A stretch of 64,000 bases of DNA from Chryseobacterium camelliae. GTDB lineage: Bacteria > Bacteroidota > Bacteroidia > Flavobacteriales > Weeksellaceae. Both the position numbers and the translations under genes were made by a program. Position 1 is the stretch's first letter; every line of letters starts with the position of its first letter. Shown piece after piece: positions 17,390-27,270 of the stretch. A model generated the notes under the pieces. It worked only from the letters and a program-made list of their open reading frames with translations, was not told the origin of the DNA and ran no database searches. The stretch is taken from the NCBI RefSeq assembly GCF_002770595.1, contig NZ_CP022986.1:4278001-4342000 (forward strand), written 5' to 3'.

Positions 17390-18910
17390 ATGTCTAAAAT
17401 ATGGACCAAAAAACCCATGAGCGCTTTCGAAAACGATATGAAAAGCAGTCAGCTCAAAAGGGTACTCGGTAAATGGAGTCTTACAGCGATCGGGATCGGA
17501 GCGATTATCGGAGGAGGAATTTTTGTACTGACAGGTACAGGCGCGTATTACCATGCGGGACCTGCACTGGCGATTTCTTTCATCATTGCCGGGATTGCCT
17601 GTATTTTTGCAGCGCTGTGCTATTCTGAATTTGCCTCAATACTGCCGGTAGAAGGATCTGCTTATGCGTATGCTTACGGAACAGTAGGGGAAATCTTCGC
17701 CTGGATCATCGGGTGGGGGCTCATCCTGGAATATGCTATGGGATCTATGACGGTTGCGGTATCCTGGTCCGGATATTTCAATAAGATGCTAAAGATGTTC
17801 GGCCTCCACCTGCCCGAATACCTTACTTCAGACCCTGCAAGCTACAGCGGATCCGGATTTTCCATGAACCTTCCGGCATTCGTTATTGTACTTGTGGTAA
17901 TCGGCCTTTTGATCAAAGGGACTAAAGAAGCGGCTAAAGCCAATAACCTGATCGTGCTGATGAAAGTATCTGCTGTACTGTTCGTTATTATTGCCGGAGT
18001 ATTCTTCATCAATACAGCCAACTGGGATCCTTTTATTCCTGCACAGAGAATGGTGATGGAAGGAGATCAGATGAAAGAGGCTTATGGTGTTCAGGGAATC
18101 GTTTCCGGAGCAGCTGCCATATTCTTTGCCTACATTGGTTTTGATGCCGTATCTACACAGGCGGGGGAAGCCATCAATCCTAAAAAAGATGTTCCTTTTG
18201 CCATTATCGTATCACTTTTAGTGTGTACAGCCCTTTACATCCTGGTATCATTAGTGTTGACGGGAATGATGAATTACAGTAATTTCGATCCTCACGGTAA
18301 ATACCCTGATGCCATTAAGGCACCGGTAGCCTATGCATTTGAAATTGCAGGACAGGGCTGGGCCGGATACATTATTACCATTGCTGCAACAGTTGGGTTG
18401 ATTTCCGTATTAATGGTCATGATCATGGGGCAGTCCAGGATTTTCCTGGGAATGTCGAAAGACGGGTTGATCCCTAAAGTTTTCAGCGATGTACACCCGG
18501 TAAGAAAAACCCCGGCAAAAAGCCTGATGATGCTGGGGATTGTTATTGCTACCGTGGCTGCCTTCACGCCGATCAGCAAGCTGGCGGATATGACGAGTTT
18601 CGGTACCCTGTTTGCCTTCACAATGGTGTGTGTGGCTGTATGGATCCTCAGAAAGAAAGAGCCTCAGTTGCCGAGGAATTTCAGAGTTCCGGCATTGCCA
18701 GTGATCGCAACACTGGGAATCTGCATCAATGTGTACCTGATCTGGAACCTGAGCCATGAAGCGAAGCTCTTATCAATGGCATGGCTGTTCCTGGGAGTGA
18801 TCATCTATTTCACCTACAGTTTAAGAAACAGTAAGCTTCATAAAACCGGATACGGGGAAACGTTCAAAGCAGAGCAGGAACCGCTTCAGAAGACAGATTT
18901 AGATTTATAA
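17390..18910 (+). CDS. APC-superfamily amino acid permease
   Basis: About 506 residues with roughly twelve transmembrane helices. The first helix has the GIGAIIGGGIFVLTG signature of the cationic amino acid transporter subgroup; further blocks are YSEFASILPVEGSAYAYAY and YIGFDAVSTQAGEAINPKKD. The ATG at 17390 is preferred over a TTG two codons upstream. It ends at a terminator at 18921 and is transcribed alone. The exact amino acid is not predictable by eye. Confidence 0.92.
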   Translation: MSKIWTKKPMSAFENDMKSSQLKRVLGKWSLTAIGIGAIIGGGIFVLTGTGAYYHAGPALAISFIIAGIACIFAALCYSEFASILPVEGSAYAYAYGTVGEIFAWIIGWGLILEYAMGSMTVAVSWSGYFNKMLKMFGLHLPEYLTSDPASYSGSGFSMNLPAFVIVLVVIGLLIKGTKEAAKANNLIVLMKVSAVLFVIIAGVFFINTANWDPFIPAQRMVMEGDQMKEAYGVQGIVSGAAAIFFAYIGFDAVSTQAGEAINPKKDVPFAIIVSLLVCTALYILVSLVLTGMMNYSNFDPHGKYPDAIKAPVAYAFEIAGQGWAGYIITIAATVGLISVLMVMIMGQSRIFLGMSKDGLIPKVFSDVHPVRKTPAKSLMMLGIVIATVAAFTPISKLADMTSFGTLFAFTMVCVAVWILRKKEPQLPRNFRVPALPVIATLGICINVYLIWNLSHEAKLLSMAWLFLGVIIYFTYSLRNSKLHKTGYGETFKAEQEPLQKTDLDL

Positions 18911-18920
18911 ATATACTTTG

Positions 18921-18943
18921 AAATCCACGGCGAATGCTGTGGA
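18921..18943 (+). terminator. terminator of the permease gene
   Basis: An 11-bp stem with one G-T pair (AAATCCACGGC with GCTGTGGATTT... loop GAAT) followed by a T-run. It lies just after the permease stop and runs into the -7 box of the next gene (TATTTTTG at 18949-18956). Confidence 0.8.
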
Positions 18944-18948
18944 TTTTT

Positions 18949-18956
18949 TATTTTTG
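18949..18956 (+). promoter_or_regulatory. -7 box adjoining the ATG of the YCF48-like gene
   Basis: TATTTTTG fits TAnnTTTG exactly, six bases before the ATG at 18963. The -33 region lies inside the terminator hairpin and has no TTTG, so support is partial. If real, the mRNA would be leaderless. Confidence 0.4.
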
Positions 18957-18962
18957 GCCTCT

Positions 18963-19976
18963 ATGAAAAAGATTTTCACCATTATAGGTTCATTCTTGGG
19001 AATGACTGTGTTTTCACAACACGTAAAAAGTTTTGAAACCATTCTGAATGATCAGATAAGCATCCGTGCTTTAGAAATTTACGATCATAAAGTCTGGTAC
19101 AGCGGAACCGACTCCAGGTTTGGTTTTGTGGATTTAAAAGACCCAGTAAACCAGAAGCAGATCAGGCTGTCCGAAAAAAAACTGCAGTTCCGCACATTGG
19201 GCCAAGATAAGAATGCATTTTACGCCATCAATGTAGAAAGCCCTGCTGAGTTTTTTAAGATCAGTAAAAAAGATTTACAGCATGAAGTTGTTTTCAGGGA
19301 TACGGTAAAAACGGCATTTTATGATGCGTTGCATTTTGTGAATCATCGGCTCGCTTACACATTGAGTGATTCAGATAAGGACAACCGTTTAAAGCTGGCT
19401 GTTTTAAAAGCTGGAAAATGGGAAATGTTGAAGAATAACCCGGTTTTAAATGAGGGTGAAGCTGCTTTTGCGGCCAGCAATACCAATATTGCATCCACAA
19501 AAAAATACCTCTGGATTGCCACGGGAGGCAAGTCTTCCAGGATCATCAGAATGAACCTGAAAAATAATCAGCCTGAAATATTTGAGACACCTTTCATTCA
19601 GGGGACATCTTCCCAGGGTATGTATTCCATCGATTTTGCTGATGATACCTTCGGAATTGCTGTCGGAGGTGATTATACCATGCAGGATGCCAATATCAAT
19701 AACATCGCAACAACCCATGACGGAGGCAGAACCTGGCAGATTCAGGCATCCGGTAAAAATGCCGGGTATATGACCTGTGTGAGGATCAGGCCCGGTTCCG
19801 GGGGAAAAGAGATGATTGCGGTTGGTGACCGTCATATCAGCTATTCTTCAGATTACGGAAAGAGCTGGACGAAGATTTCTGATGAAAAGAATTTGTATGT
19901 CTGCCAGTGGACCGATGAGGATACCGTAGTGCTCGCCGGAAAAGACAGGGTAGCAGTTTTAGAGCTGACGTTTTAA
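18963..19976 (+). CDS. secreted YCF48/BNR-repeat-like protein
   Basis: About 337 residues from the ATG at 18963 (MKKIFTIIGSFLGMTVFSQ, signal peptide). The upstream in-frame extension runs through the terminator and has no ATG, so it is discarded. The rest looks like a beta-propeller with sialidase-type Asp-box repeats: THDGGRTWQIQASG and SSDYGKSWTKIS are clear, with weaker copies before. Similar proteins are often labelled oxidoreductase or photosystem II stability factor-like without experimental basis. Likely exported; role unknown. Confidence 0.8.
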   Translation: MKKIFTIIGSFLGMTVFSQHVKSFETILNDQISIRALEIYDHKVWYSGTDSRFGFVDLKDPVNQKQIRLSEKKLQFRTLGQDKNAFYAINVESPAEFFKISKKDLQHEVVFRDTVKTAFYDALHFVNHRLAYTLSDSDKDNRLKLAVLKAGKWEMLKNNPVLNEGEAAFAASNTNIASTKKYLWIATGGKSSRIIRMNLKNNQPEIFETPFIQGTSSQGMYSIDFADDTFGIAVGGDYTMQDANINNIATTHDGGRTWQIQASGKNAGYMTCVRIRPGSGGKEMIAVGDRHISYSSDYGKSWTKISDEKNLYVCQWTDEDTVVLAGKDRVAVLELTF

Positions 19977-20053
19977 AAACAGATTCAGCATGTATTCTTC
20001 ATGAGTATGATCGGTTTTTCGCCCGGAATATTTAAATTTAAATAAAAATACAC

Positions 20054-20965
20054 ATGAAAAATAAAGCATTTTTTATTTTAATAATCTTTCCGGTATTCGT
20101 ATACAGCCAGAAAATCAGGGTTTTTATTCTGGCCGGGCAATCCAATATGAATGGATTTGGTTATAATAAAGACCTTCCGGAAGATCTGAAGGCCTTTCAG
20201 GATGTGTACATCTTTCAGGGCAGCTCTGTTCCGGACGGGGATTCCGGCGGCGGAAGAGGAAAGTGGGACCTACTTAGGCCTGGTAATGGCACAGGTTTCA
20301 AGACGGACGGTAAAACCAATATGCTTTCAGACCGTTTCGGGCCGGAATTATCTTTTGCCAAAAAAATGAAAGAACTTTTTCCCGGCGAAAAAATTGCCCT
20401 GATTAAATACGCCCGTGAAGGAACATCTATAGACAGCCTGGCTGCGGCAGGCTTCGGATGCTGGGACGCTGATTTTAAAGGGAAAAACGGACTCAATCAG
20501 TATGACCATTTCCTGAAGACATTAAAAAATGCCTTGTCTGAAACCGATATTGATAAAAATGGACAGAAAGATGATCTTATTCCTTCCGGGATCGTCTGGA
20601 TGCAGGGTGAAGGTGATGCCAGTTATACCGAAGAAATCGCAGGCCGCTATTACATACACCTTAAAACGCTGATGAACCAAATGAGGGCCGCTTTATTAAC
20701 CGATGATCTTCCCGTAGTCATCGGAAAAATTTCAGATTCAGGAAAAAATGAAGCCGGAAAGGTATGGCCGATGGGCGAACTGGTGCAGTACGCACAGGAA
20801 AAATTTGCAGCAAAAGACGGGCATGCAGCCATCATCCGCACGACCAAGAAGTACAATTACGGAAATGATCCATGGCATTATGACAGTGCCGGATATATTG
20901 ACCTAGGAAAAAACTTTGCAGAAGAGCTCCACAGGCTTATGATCATTTTTGAACAGCACCGGTAA
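20054..20965 (+). CDS. secreted SGNH/sialate O-acetylesterase-like carbohydrate esterase
   Basis: A 303-residue exported esterase (signal peptide ending VYSQ). The first block FILAGQSNMNGFG holds the likely nucleophile Ser30, VWMQGEGDASYTE is the central GEGD block, and NDPWHYDSAGY carries the Asp/His pair at the end. This is the arrangement of the sialate O-acetylesterase family that removes acetyl groups from sugars. It has no type IX tail, so it probably stays in the periplasm or at a membrane. Confidence 0.85.
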   Translation: MKNKAFFILIIFPVFVYSQKIRVFILAGQSNMNGFGYNKDLPEDLKAFQDVYIFQGSSVPDGDSGGGRGKWDLLRPGNGTGFKTDGKTNMLSDRFGPELSFAKKMKELFPGEKIALIKYAREGTSIDSLAAAGFGCWDADFKGKNGLNQYDHFLKTLKNALSETDIDKNGQKDDLIPSGIVWMQGEGDASYTEEIAGRYYIHLKTLMNQMRAALLTDDLPVVIGKISDSGKNEAGKVWPMGELVQYAQEKFAAKDGHAAIIRTTKKYNYGNDPWHYDSAGYIDLGKNFAEELHRLMIIFEQHR

Positions 20966-20990
20966 AGACCTTGCAGGAGAACTTAATCTT

Positions 20991-21025
20991 AAAAGCCTTT
21001 TAGAGTTCGGACTCTGAAGGCTTTT
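20991..21025 (+). terminator. terminator of the esterase gene
   Basis: Stem AAAAGCCTT with AAGGCTTTT plus an inner AGAGT/ACTCT pair and a small bulge, followed by a T-run. Confidence 0.8.
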
Positions 21026-21182
21026 TACTGAGTATCATAGAATGATTCATAACAGCCAATCATGATATTTTACTTTTTCGATGAAGTCTCCGGCATTTCA
21101 CTATTCAAAATTCATCAGTAATGGTTAATTTTGCACAATGGATTCCGAATGCATTCAAACGGGATTTAAATTTTAACTGACA

Positions 21183-22541
21183 ATGAATTCTTTAATAGAT
21201 AAATATAATATTCCCGGGCCCCGTTACACGTCTTATCCAACGGTTCCGTATTGGGATGAAAGCAGTTTCTCGCCTCAGAAATGGGAAGAAACGGTAATCA
21301 GGTCATTCCGGGAAAGCAATGCGGAAGAAGGTATATCCATTTATATCCACCTGCCTTTCTGTGAAGCTTTATGTACTTTCTGTGCCTGCCACAAAAGAAT
21401 CACCAAGCAGCACAGCGTAGAAGTTCCGTATCTGGAAAGCGTTCTGAAAGAGTGGAAACTGTACCTGAACCTTTTTGATGAAAAACCGAAGCTGAAAGAG
21501 CTGCACCTGGGAGGCGGAACACCGACGTTCTTTTCACCTAAAAATCTAAAAACATTGCTGGAAGGCATCTTTGCCGGCGTGGATATAGCAGACCATCCTG
21601 AATTCTCCTTTGAGGGGCATCCCAATAATACAACAAGAGATCATCTTCAGACCTTATACGATTTAGGCTTCAGAAGAGTAAGCTTCGGGGTACAGGATTA
21701 TGACCTTAAAGTACAGAAAGCCATCAACAGAATCCAGCCTTTTGAAAACGTACAGCAGGTAACCGAATGGGCGCGGGAAATCGGGTATACAGGAATCAGC
21801 CATGACCTGGTTTTCGGATTGCCGCACCAGCATTGGGACGCGATGGAATATACCATCCGAAAAACCATGGAGCTAAAGCCGGACCGGCTGGCTTTTTACT
21901 CTTATGCGCATGTTCCATGGGTGAAGGGTGTCGGGCAAAGAGGCTTTGACGAAAACGACCTTCCAAGCGGAGAAGAAAAACGCAGGTTGTATGAAGACGG
22001 TAAAAGATTGCTGCAGGAACTGGGATACATAGAAGTAGGAATGGACCACTTTGCCCTTGAGCATGATGATCTGTACCAGTCGCTTATCCATAAAAATCTC
22101 CATCGGAACTTTATGGGATATACCTCCAGCAAAACCCAGTTAATGGTAGGTTTGGGCATGTCTGCTATTTCAGATTCATGGTATGCTTTTGCCCAGAATG
22201 TAAAAACCGTTGAAGAGTACCAGGCTCTCGTAGAGCAGGGAAAAATCCCTGTGGTTAAAGGTCATATCCTGAATGAGGAAGACTTGATTGTAAGGAGGCA
22301 TATCCTGAACCTCATGTGCCAGCTGGAGACGTCATGGGACCTTCAGAATGCTTTTCCTGAACTGAGCAATGCACTGGATATGCTGAAAGAAATGGAAAAA
22401 GATGAACTGGTGGAACTTCATGACCATCAGATAAAAATTACTGAAAAAGGAAGGGCATTCACCAGAAATGTTGCCATGGTTTTTGACCTCAGGATGATGA
22501 GGAATAAGCCTGAAACAAGGATTTTCTCCATGACCATCTGA
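21183..22541 (+). CDS. hemN: oxygen-independent coproporphyrinogen III oxidase
   Basis: A 452-residue radical-SAM enzyme that converts coproporphyrinogen III to protoporphyrinogen IX in haem synthesis without oxygen. HLPFCEALCTFCAC carries Cys60, Cys64 and Cys67 that bind the [4Fe-4S] cluster, with the extra Cys69 typical of true HemN; LGGGTPTFF is the SAM-binding glycine motif and the N-terminal YTSYPT block is present. Length matches HemN rather than the shorter HemW. It is a single gene. Confidence 0.94.
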   Translation: MNSLIDKYNIPGPRYTSYPTVPYWDESSFSPQKWEETVIRSFRESNAEEGISIYIHLPFCEALCTFCACHKRITKQHSVEVPYLESVLKEWKLYLNLFDEKPKLKELHLGGGTPTFFSPKNLKTLLEGIFAGVDIADHPEFSFEGHPNNTTRDHLQTLYDLGFRRVSFGVQDYDLKVQKAINRIQPFENVQQVTEWAREIGYTGISHDLVFGLPHQHWDAMEYTIRKTMELKPDRLAFYSYAHVPWVKGVGQRGFDENDLPSGEEKRRLYEDGKRLLQELGYIEVGMDHFALEHDDLYQSLIHKNLHRNFMGYTSSKTQLMVGLGMSAISDSWYAFAQNVKTVEEYQALVEQGKIPVVKGHILNEEDLIVRRHILNLMCQLETSWDLQNAFPELSNALDMLKEMEKDELVELHDHQIKITEKGRAFTRNVAMVFDLRMMRNKPETRIFSMTI

Positions 22542-22664
22542 TGTGCCTGCATTTAGCTTACTAAAAAATAGTGCTTTCTAGCGGGAAAATTCCGCACCGG
22601 CTACCGGATTAATGGTCAAGAAATTGACAGAGGAATTTTCGGTTATTTTAAGTCTATCTGAATA

Positions 22665-22692
22665 AAATCCCGGCCGTATACGGCCGGGATTT
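22665..22692. terminator. GC-rich palindromic terminator between hemN and sugar dehydrogenase genes
   Basis: A perfect 28-base palindrome (AAATCCCGGCCGTA and its complement) lying between two convergent genes. It lacks a long T-run on the plus strand but is the only strong hairpin there. Confidence 0.65.
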
Positions 22693-22717
22693 GCATGAAA
22701 GTATTAAAAATAAAAAG

Positions 22718-24088
22718 TTATTTAATGATGATTTTCTGGCTGTATGACCTGAGATCTCCGGATTTGACATTGATAAAATAGGTGCCTGCCGGGATTCCGG
22801 TGATGTTAACGCTGTAATCACTTTCCACCTTGGCAGAATCCAGTACTTTTCTTCCTTCAATAGTGGTAATGTCAGCCGTCATATCGGTACCGTAAAACCC
22901 GTCAATAAAAATCCTCTCGGAAGCCGGGATAGGATATATCCTCACGGGTGCGGCGAAGCCTCCGTTATCCTGAGTAGCGAGGGTTCCTGTGGTAATCCGG
23001 TAGATTTTCCCGTTGTTTACAGCTGCTACAAAGAGCTCATTCTGATTATTGATCCCGAATGTTGAAAAATTATTTCCACTGAAAGCCGGCGTCCAGGTGA
23101 TCGTATTATCAGCATTCAGCATACCGATCTGGGTAGAGCAGTAATCGGCAAAAAAGTATTTTCCGCTCAGGGCAGGATAGGCAGATCCGCGGTATACATA
23201 TCCTCCGGTAATCGAACATCTGTTTCCGGAATGGTCGTACACTGCCACCGGGAACGTCATGGTTGAAGCAGCCGCACAGCCTGAGGTATTGTACGCATTA
23301 TTTCCTTCATAGCATCTCCAGCCGTAATTAACGCCTGCCTGTGTTACCGGAATCCTGTTGATTTCCTCAATCTGGCCTTGTCCCACATCAGCAATCATCG
23401 CATTTCCTGTTGCCGGATCAAAAGAAAATTTCCAGGCATTTCTGAGTCCGTATGCCCAGACTTCATCAGCACCGTCCACACCCACGAAAGGATTGGTCGG
23501 CGGTATGGCATACGGAGCGGTACTGGTATTCACATCGATCCTCAACATCTTTCCAAGCAGAGAATTCTTGTTCTGGGCATTGTTGTTAGGGTCTCCGCCG
23601 CTGCCGCCGTCACCGGTAACGATCCATAAATAACCGTCTGAACCGAAGTGGATGCTGCCACCGTTATGGTTGTCAAATGGTTTAGGGATGTTAAGCAGTA
23701 TTTTTTCAGTTGAAGGATCAGCCACATTAGGATCGGTAGCACTTACCGTATATCTGGATACAGTGAGGTTGCCGGCAGTGTCGTTATAATAGACGAAAAA
23801 GTATCCGTTCGTAGCATACTGCGGATGGAATGCCAGTCCTAAAAGACCGCGCTCACCGCCAAAAGTGACTTTTGAACTGATGTTTAAAAAATTGGCAGCA
23901 TTAACAGCTCCGCTGGGCTGTACGATTTTAATGATTCCGTTCTGCTGTACCACAAAAAGCCGGCTGTCATTCGCATGCGTGATCTCTACAGGACTCGTCA
24001 GCCCCGTAGCAAACTCCTGCAGACTGATGGTCTGCGCATTAAAAATTAGAGAACAAAAGACGCTCCCTGCAAAAAGTAGTTTTTTCAT
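22718..24088 (-). CDS. secreted PQQ-dependent sugar dehydrogenase with type IX sorting tail
   Basis: A 456-residue exported beta-propeller protein of the glucose/sorbosone dehydrogenase family, which oxidises sugars with PQQ as cofactor. After the signal peptide (about 1-18) come GERGLLGLAFHPQY, HNGGSIHFGSDGYLWIVTGDGG and EINRIPVTQAGVNYGWRCYEG, the usual propeller blocks with the histidine and the metal-binding loop. The end (APVRIYPIPASERIFIDG ... GTYFINVKSGD) is a type A type IX secretion tail. It is a lone gene. PQQ synthesis genes are not in this window, so the cofactor source is unknown. Confidence 0.88.
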   Translation of the reverse strand: MKKLLFAGSVFCSLIFNAQTISLQEFATGLTSPVEITHANDSRLFVVQQNGIIKIVQPSGAVNAANFLNISSKVTFGGERGLLGLAFHPQYATNGYFFVYYNDTAGNLTVSRYTVSATDPNVADPSTEKILLNIPKPFDNHNGGSIHFGSDGYLWIVTGDGGSGGDPNNNAQNKNSLLGKMLRIDVNTSTAPYAIPPTNPFVGVDGADEVWAYGLRNAWKFSFDPATGNAMIADVGQGQIEEINRIPVTQAGVNYGWRCYEGNNAYNTSGCAAASTMTFPVAVYDHSGNRCSITGGYVYRGSAYPALSGKYFFADYCSTQIGMLNADNTITWTPAFSGNNFSTFGINNQNELFVAAVNNGKIYRITTGTLATQDNGGFAAPVRIYPIPASERIFIDGFYGTDMTADITTIEGRKVLDSAKVESDYSVNITGIPAGTYFINVKSGDLRSYSQKIIIK

Positions 24089-24268
24089 AATATTTTGATA
24101 GTTAATGGTTTGAAATTATGTATGAAAAATCTGTACCAAGTAAAATTGAAAAATCGTTGAAAATACAGCCGAATATTTAATAAATATCTAATATGGGTGA
24201 AAAGACCGATATATCTGGAAATAAACCATTTCTGCTGTTAAAAATTCATAAACTATCAAGAAAATCAT

Positions 24269-24276
24269 TATATTTG
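24269..24276 (+). promoter_or_regulatory. -7 box of secDF
   Basis: TATATTTG, an exact TAnnTTTG, about 30 bases before the secDF ATG. No clear TTTG lies at the usual distance upstream. Confidence 0.45.
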
Positions 24277-24306
24277 CCGACTTAATTTAACGTAGTTTAT
24301 AACAAA

Positions 24307-27216
24307 ATGCAAGGAAAAGGACTTATTACAATTGTTGCTATTGTACTGGGGCTAATTTGCTTAAATGAGCTGTTACCCACCTGGTACGTGAGCAAAATTG
24401 AAAAGCAGGCAGCTGCTGTCGCAGGAGACAATCCGGAAAAGTATCAGAAAGAGATTGCAAGGCTTTCTAAGGATACACTGAACTTGGGGTTTACCAAACT
24501 TTATTACACGAAAGCTAGGGACAAGGAAATGAAACTCGGTCTTGACCTTAAGGGAGGGATCAACGTCCTTTTGGAGATCAACCAGAGAGACTTGGTGAAT
24601 GATTTAACCAATTATTCTACCAATCCTGTTCTTATCGAAGCTTTGAACAAGACAGATGAAGTACAGAAAAATTCCACTAAATCGTATATCGATAACTTTT
24701 TTGATCAGTTCGATGCGATTAACAAAGCTAAAGGAACCAACCTGAAACTGGCTGATCCTGAGCTTTTCGGGAATACGAATCTTTCCGAGATCAAGTACAA
24801 CACCACAGATGAGCAGGTGAAAAGCATCATCAAAAGAAGAATCGACCTTTCCGTAGGAACCGCTTTTGAGGTAATCAGGACAAGGATCGACAAGATGGGT
24901 GCCGTACAGCCTAACGTTCAGAGGGTTCCGGGTACTGCCAGGATTTCTGTGGAAATGCCGGGGATGAAGGACATCGATAAAGTAAAGAAAATGCTCCAGA
25001 CTTCAGCAAAACTTCAGTTCTGGGAAGTACAGCAGGTTCCGGAAGTAGCACCTTATTTTCAGACTCTGGGGACCATGGTAGCTGCTAAAGCAGATTCAAT
25101 GGGAGTTGCGAAGAATACCAACTTTATGAATCTTCTGCACATCGATAAGCTGAGAACCAATGGTGTAGCTAATGTTAAATTGTCTGATACTGCTGTAGTG
25201 AATAAAATCCTGAACAGCAAAGTAGCCCAGTCTCTACGTCCGGCCAATATTAAATATACCCAATTCATGTGGGGATACAAGCCTGAAGCTAACGATTCCG
25301 AAAGCCTTGTTTTGTATGCCATCAGAAGCAATATCAATCAAAAAGCTCCGGTAGACGGTGCTGTTGAAAGCGCCAACATCAGTTATGACGAACTGGGAAG
25401 GGTAGTGGTAGACATGCAGATGGATTCCAAAGGAGCCAAAGAATGGAAAACCCTTACCGAGAAAAATGTTGGGAAGCCGGTTGCCGTAACCCTGGATAAC
25501 AGAGTGTATACTGCTCCGAACGTAGTCAGTGCCATTCCGAACGGTAGGACCCAGATTTCCGGGAACTTCTCGCAGGAGGAAGCCAAAGAACTGGTAGATG
25601 TTCTTGGTGCCGGTAAACTTCCGGCAGGAGCTAAAGTAGTTCAGGCGACTCAGGTAGGTCCGTCATTGGGTCAGGAGTCGATTGATGCAGGGATGCTGTC
25701 TTTTGCCATCGCATTCTTAATCATCATTGCCTATATTATTTTCTATTATGGCGGGGCCGGAGTGTATGCGGTGATTGCTATGATCATCAACCTGTTCTAT
25801 ATCTTCGGAATTATGGATTCCGTGGATGCCACCCTTACTCTTCCTGGTATTGCAGGGATTGTACTGACGATGGCCATGGCGGTGGATACGAACGTAATTA
25901 TTTATGAAAGAACCAAAGAAGAGCTTTTCGCCGGAAAAAGCATTCTTGAAGCTTATAAAGACGGTTTCAAACACGCGTTAAGTGCTATTGTTGACGGTCA
26001 CTTAACGACATTATTAACGGCCGGTGTTCTTTTCCTTTTCGGAACCGGACCTATCAAAGGATTTGCCCTTACATTGGGAATCGGTATCTTAATGACGTTC
26101 TTTACTTCGGTATTAATTTCCCGAGTAATGATCTTCTCAAGGCTGAACAAAGGAAAGCACCTTTCCGTATGGACCGCTCCTACGAAAAATATGTTCAGGA
26201 ATACCTGGATCGATTTTATCGGAAAAAGAAAATATGCATATATCGTTTCTGCGATTTTAACAGTGGTAAGTATCGCTTCTATTGCGATCCACGGATTTAA
26301 ATACGGGATCGACTTTACAGGAGGTAGGAATTATGTAGTAAGATTTGACAAACCGGTGAACGCTGAAGATATCGAAGGTAACCTGGTCAAAATATTCCAG
26401 ACGGAAGATGGGAAAAACTCTTCTGTGGAAGCCAAGACTTTCGGAAATGATAAGCAGCTTAAAATTTCTACCGATTACCTGATCGGGGATGAATCTTTAA
26501 AAGCAGACCAGACCGTAGAACAGAAGTTGTTCACAGGGCTGAAGTCAAGCTTACCGGCTAATATGACACTGGCTGATTTCAAATCTGCAGATAAAGACCA
26601 CGCAGGAATCATTTCTTCCGAGAAAGTAGGTCCTACTGTAGCAGATGACATTCAGAAACACGGTATTTTAGCGGTTGTAGCAGCCTTAGCAGGGATCTTT
26701 ATCTACATCCTTGTACGATTCAGAAAATGGCAGTTCTCCCTGGGTGCCGTTGCAGCATTGTTCCACGATGCGGTGATCATCCTGGGTGCTTACTCACTGC
26801 TTCATAAGTTTATGCCGTTCAACATGGAGATCAATCAGGATTTCGTTGCGGCCATCCTTACGGTATTAGGATATTCCATCAATGATACGGTAATCATCTT
26901 TGACCGTATCCGTGAATACCTGAAAGAGAAAAAATCCCTGACGTTGGCAGGATTGTTTGACGATTCCATCTCCAGCACGCTGGGAAGAACCTTCAACACT
27001 TCCTTCACAACGATCCTTGTTATCCTGGCCATCTTTATCTTCGGTGGTGATAACCTGAGAGGATTTATGTTTGCCATGCTGATCGGTATCGCGTTCGGTA
27101 CCTACTCATCCATCTTCATCGCTTCGGCTATTGCCTACGATTTCCTGAAAACAGGAAAAGAAGAAGATGTACACGGTAAATCAACATCCAGTAAAGAAGT
27201 CCTTGCTTCAAAATAA
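24307..27216 (+). CDS. secDF: fused protein translocase subunit SecDF
   Basis: A 969-residue inner-membrane protein that uses the proton gradient to help pull exported proteins through SecYEG. SecD and SecF are fused, as is usual in Bacteroidota: the SecD part (residues 1 to about 620) has DLKGGINVLLEI, the P1 domain and six transmembrane helices with AMAVDTNVIIYERTKEE; the SecF part begins near 630 with GFKYGIDFTGGRNYVVRFD and has GYSINDTVIIFDRIRE. Both halves keep the motifs and length looks full. It ends at a strong terminator. Confidence 0.96.
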   Translation: MQGKGLITIVAIVLGLICLNELLPTWYVSKIEKQAAAVAGDNPEKYQKEIARLSKDTLNLGFTKLYYTKARDKEMKLGLDLKGGINVLLEINQRDLVNDLTNYSTNPVLIEALNKTDEVQKNSTKSYIDNFFDQFDAINKAKGTNLKLADPELFGNTNLSEIKYNTTDEQVKSIIKRRIDLSVGTAFEVIRTRIDKMGAVQPNVQRVPGTARISVEMPGMKDIDKVKKMLQTSAKLQFWEVQQVPEVAPYFQTLGTMVAAKADSMGVAKNTNFMNLLHIDKLRTNGVANVKLSDTAVVNKILNSKVAQSLRPANIKYTQFMWGYKPEANDSESLVLYAIRSNINQKAPVDGAVESANISYDELGRVVVDMQMDSKGAKEWKTLTEKNVGKPVAVTLDNRVYTAPNVVSAIPNGRTQISGNFSQEEAKELVDVLGAGKLPAGAKVVQATQVGPSLGQESIDAGMLSFAIAFLIIIAYIIFYYGGAGVYAVIAMIINLFYIFGIMDSVDATLTLPGIAGIVLTMAMAVDTNVIIYERTKEELFAGKSILEAYKDGFKHALSAIVDGHLTTLLTAGVLFLFGTGPIKGFALTLGIGILMTFFTSVLISRVMIFSRLNKGKHLSVWTAPTKNMFRNTWIDFIGKRKYAYIVSAILTVVSIASIAIHGFKYGIDFTGGRNYVVRFDKPVNAEDIEGNLVKIFQTEDGKNSSVEAKTFGNDKQLKISTDYLIGDESLKADQTVEQKLFTGLKSSLPANMTLADFKSADKDHAGIISSEKVGPTVADDIQKHGILAVVAALAGIFIYILVRFRKWQFSLGAVAALFHDAVIILGAYSLLHKFMPFNMEINQDFVAAILTVLGYSINDTVIIFDRIREYLKEKKSLTLAGLFDDSISSTLGRTFNTSFTTILVILAIFIFGGDNLRGFMFAMLIGIAFGTYSSIFIASAIAYDFLKTGKEEDVHGKSTSSKEVLASK

Positions 27217-27238
27217 GAACTACACTAAATAAGATAAG

Positions 27239-27264
27239 ACAGACTGCCTGAAAAGGTGGTCTGT
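27239..27264 (+). terminator. terminator of secDF
   Basis: Stem ACAGACTGCC with GGTGGTCTGT (two G-T pairs, loop TGAAAA) followed by eight T. The heptamer repeat array starts directly after the T-run. Confidence 0.85.
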
Positions 27265-27270
27265 TTTTTT

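Noticed and set aside
16550-17400. Thiamine or NAD riboswitch upstream of pnuC
   Set aside because: The spacer upstream of 17227 shows no recognisable conserved riboswitch core by eye.
20054-24088. Polysaccharide utilisation locus around the esterase and sugar dehydrogenase genes
   Set aside because: There is no SusC/SusD pair or sugar-sensing regulator, and hemN lies between the two genes on its own.
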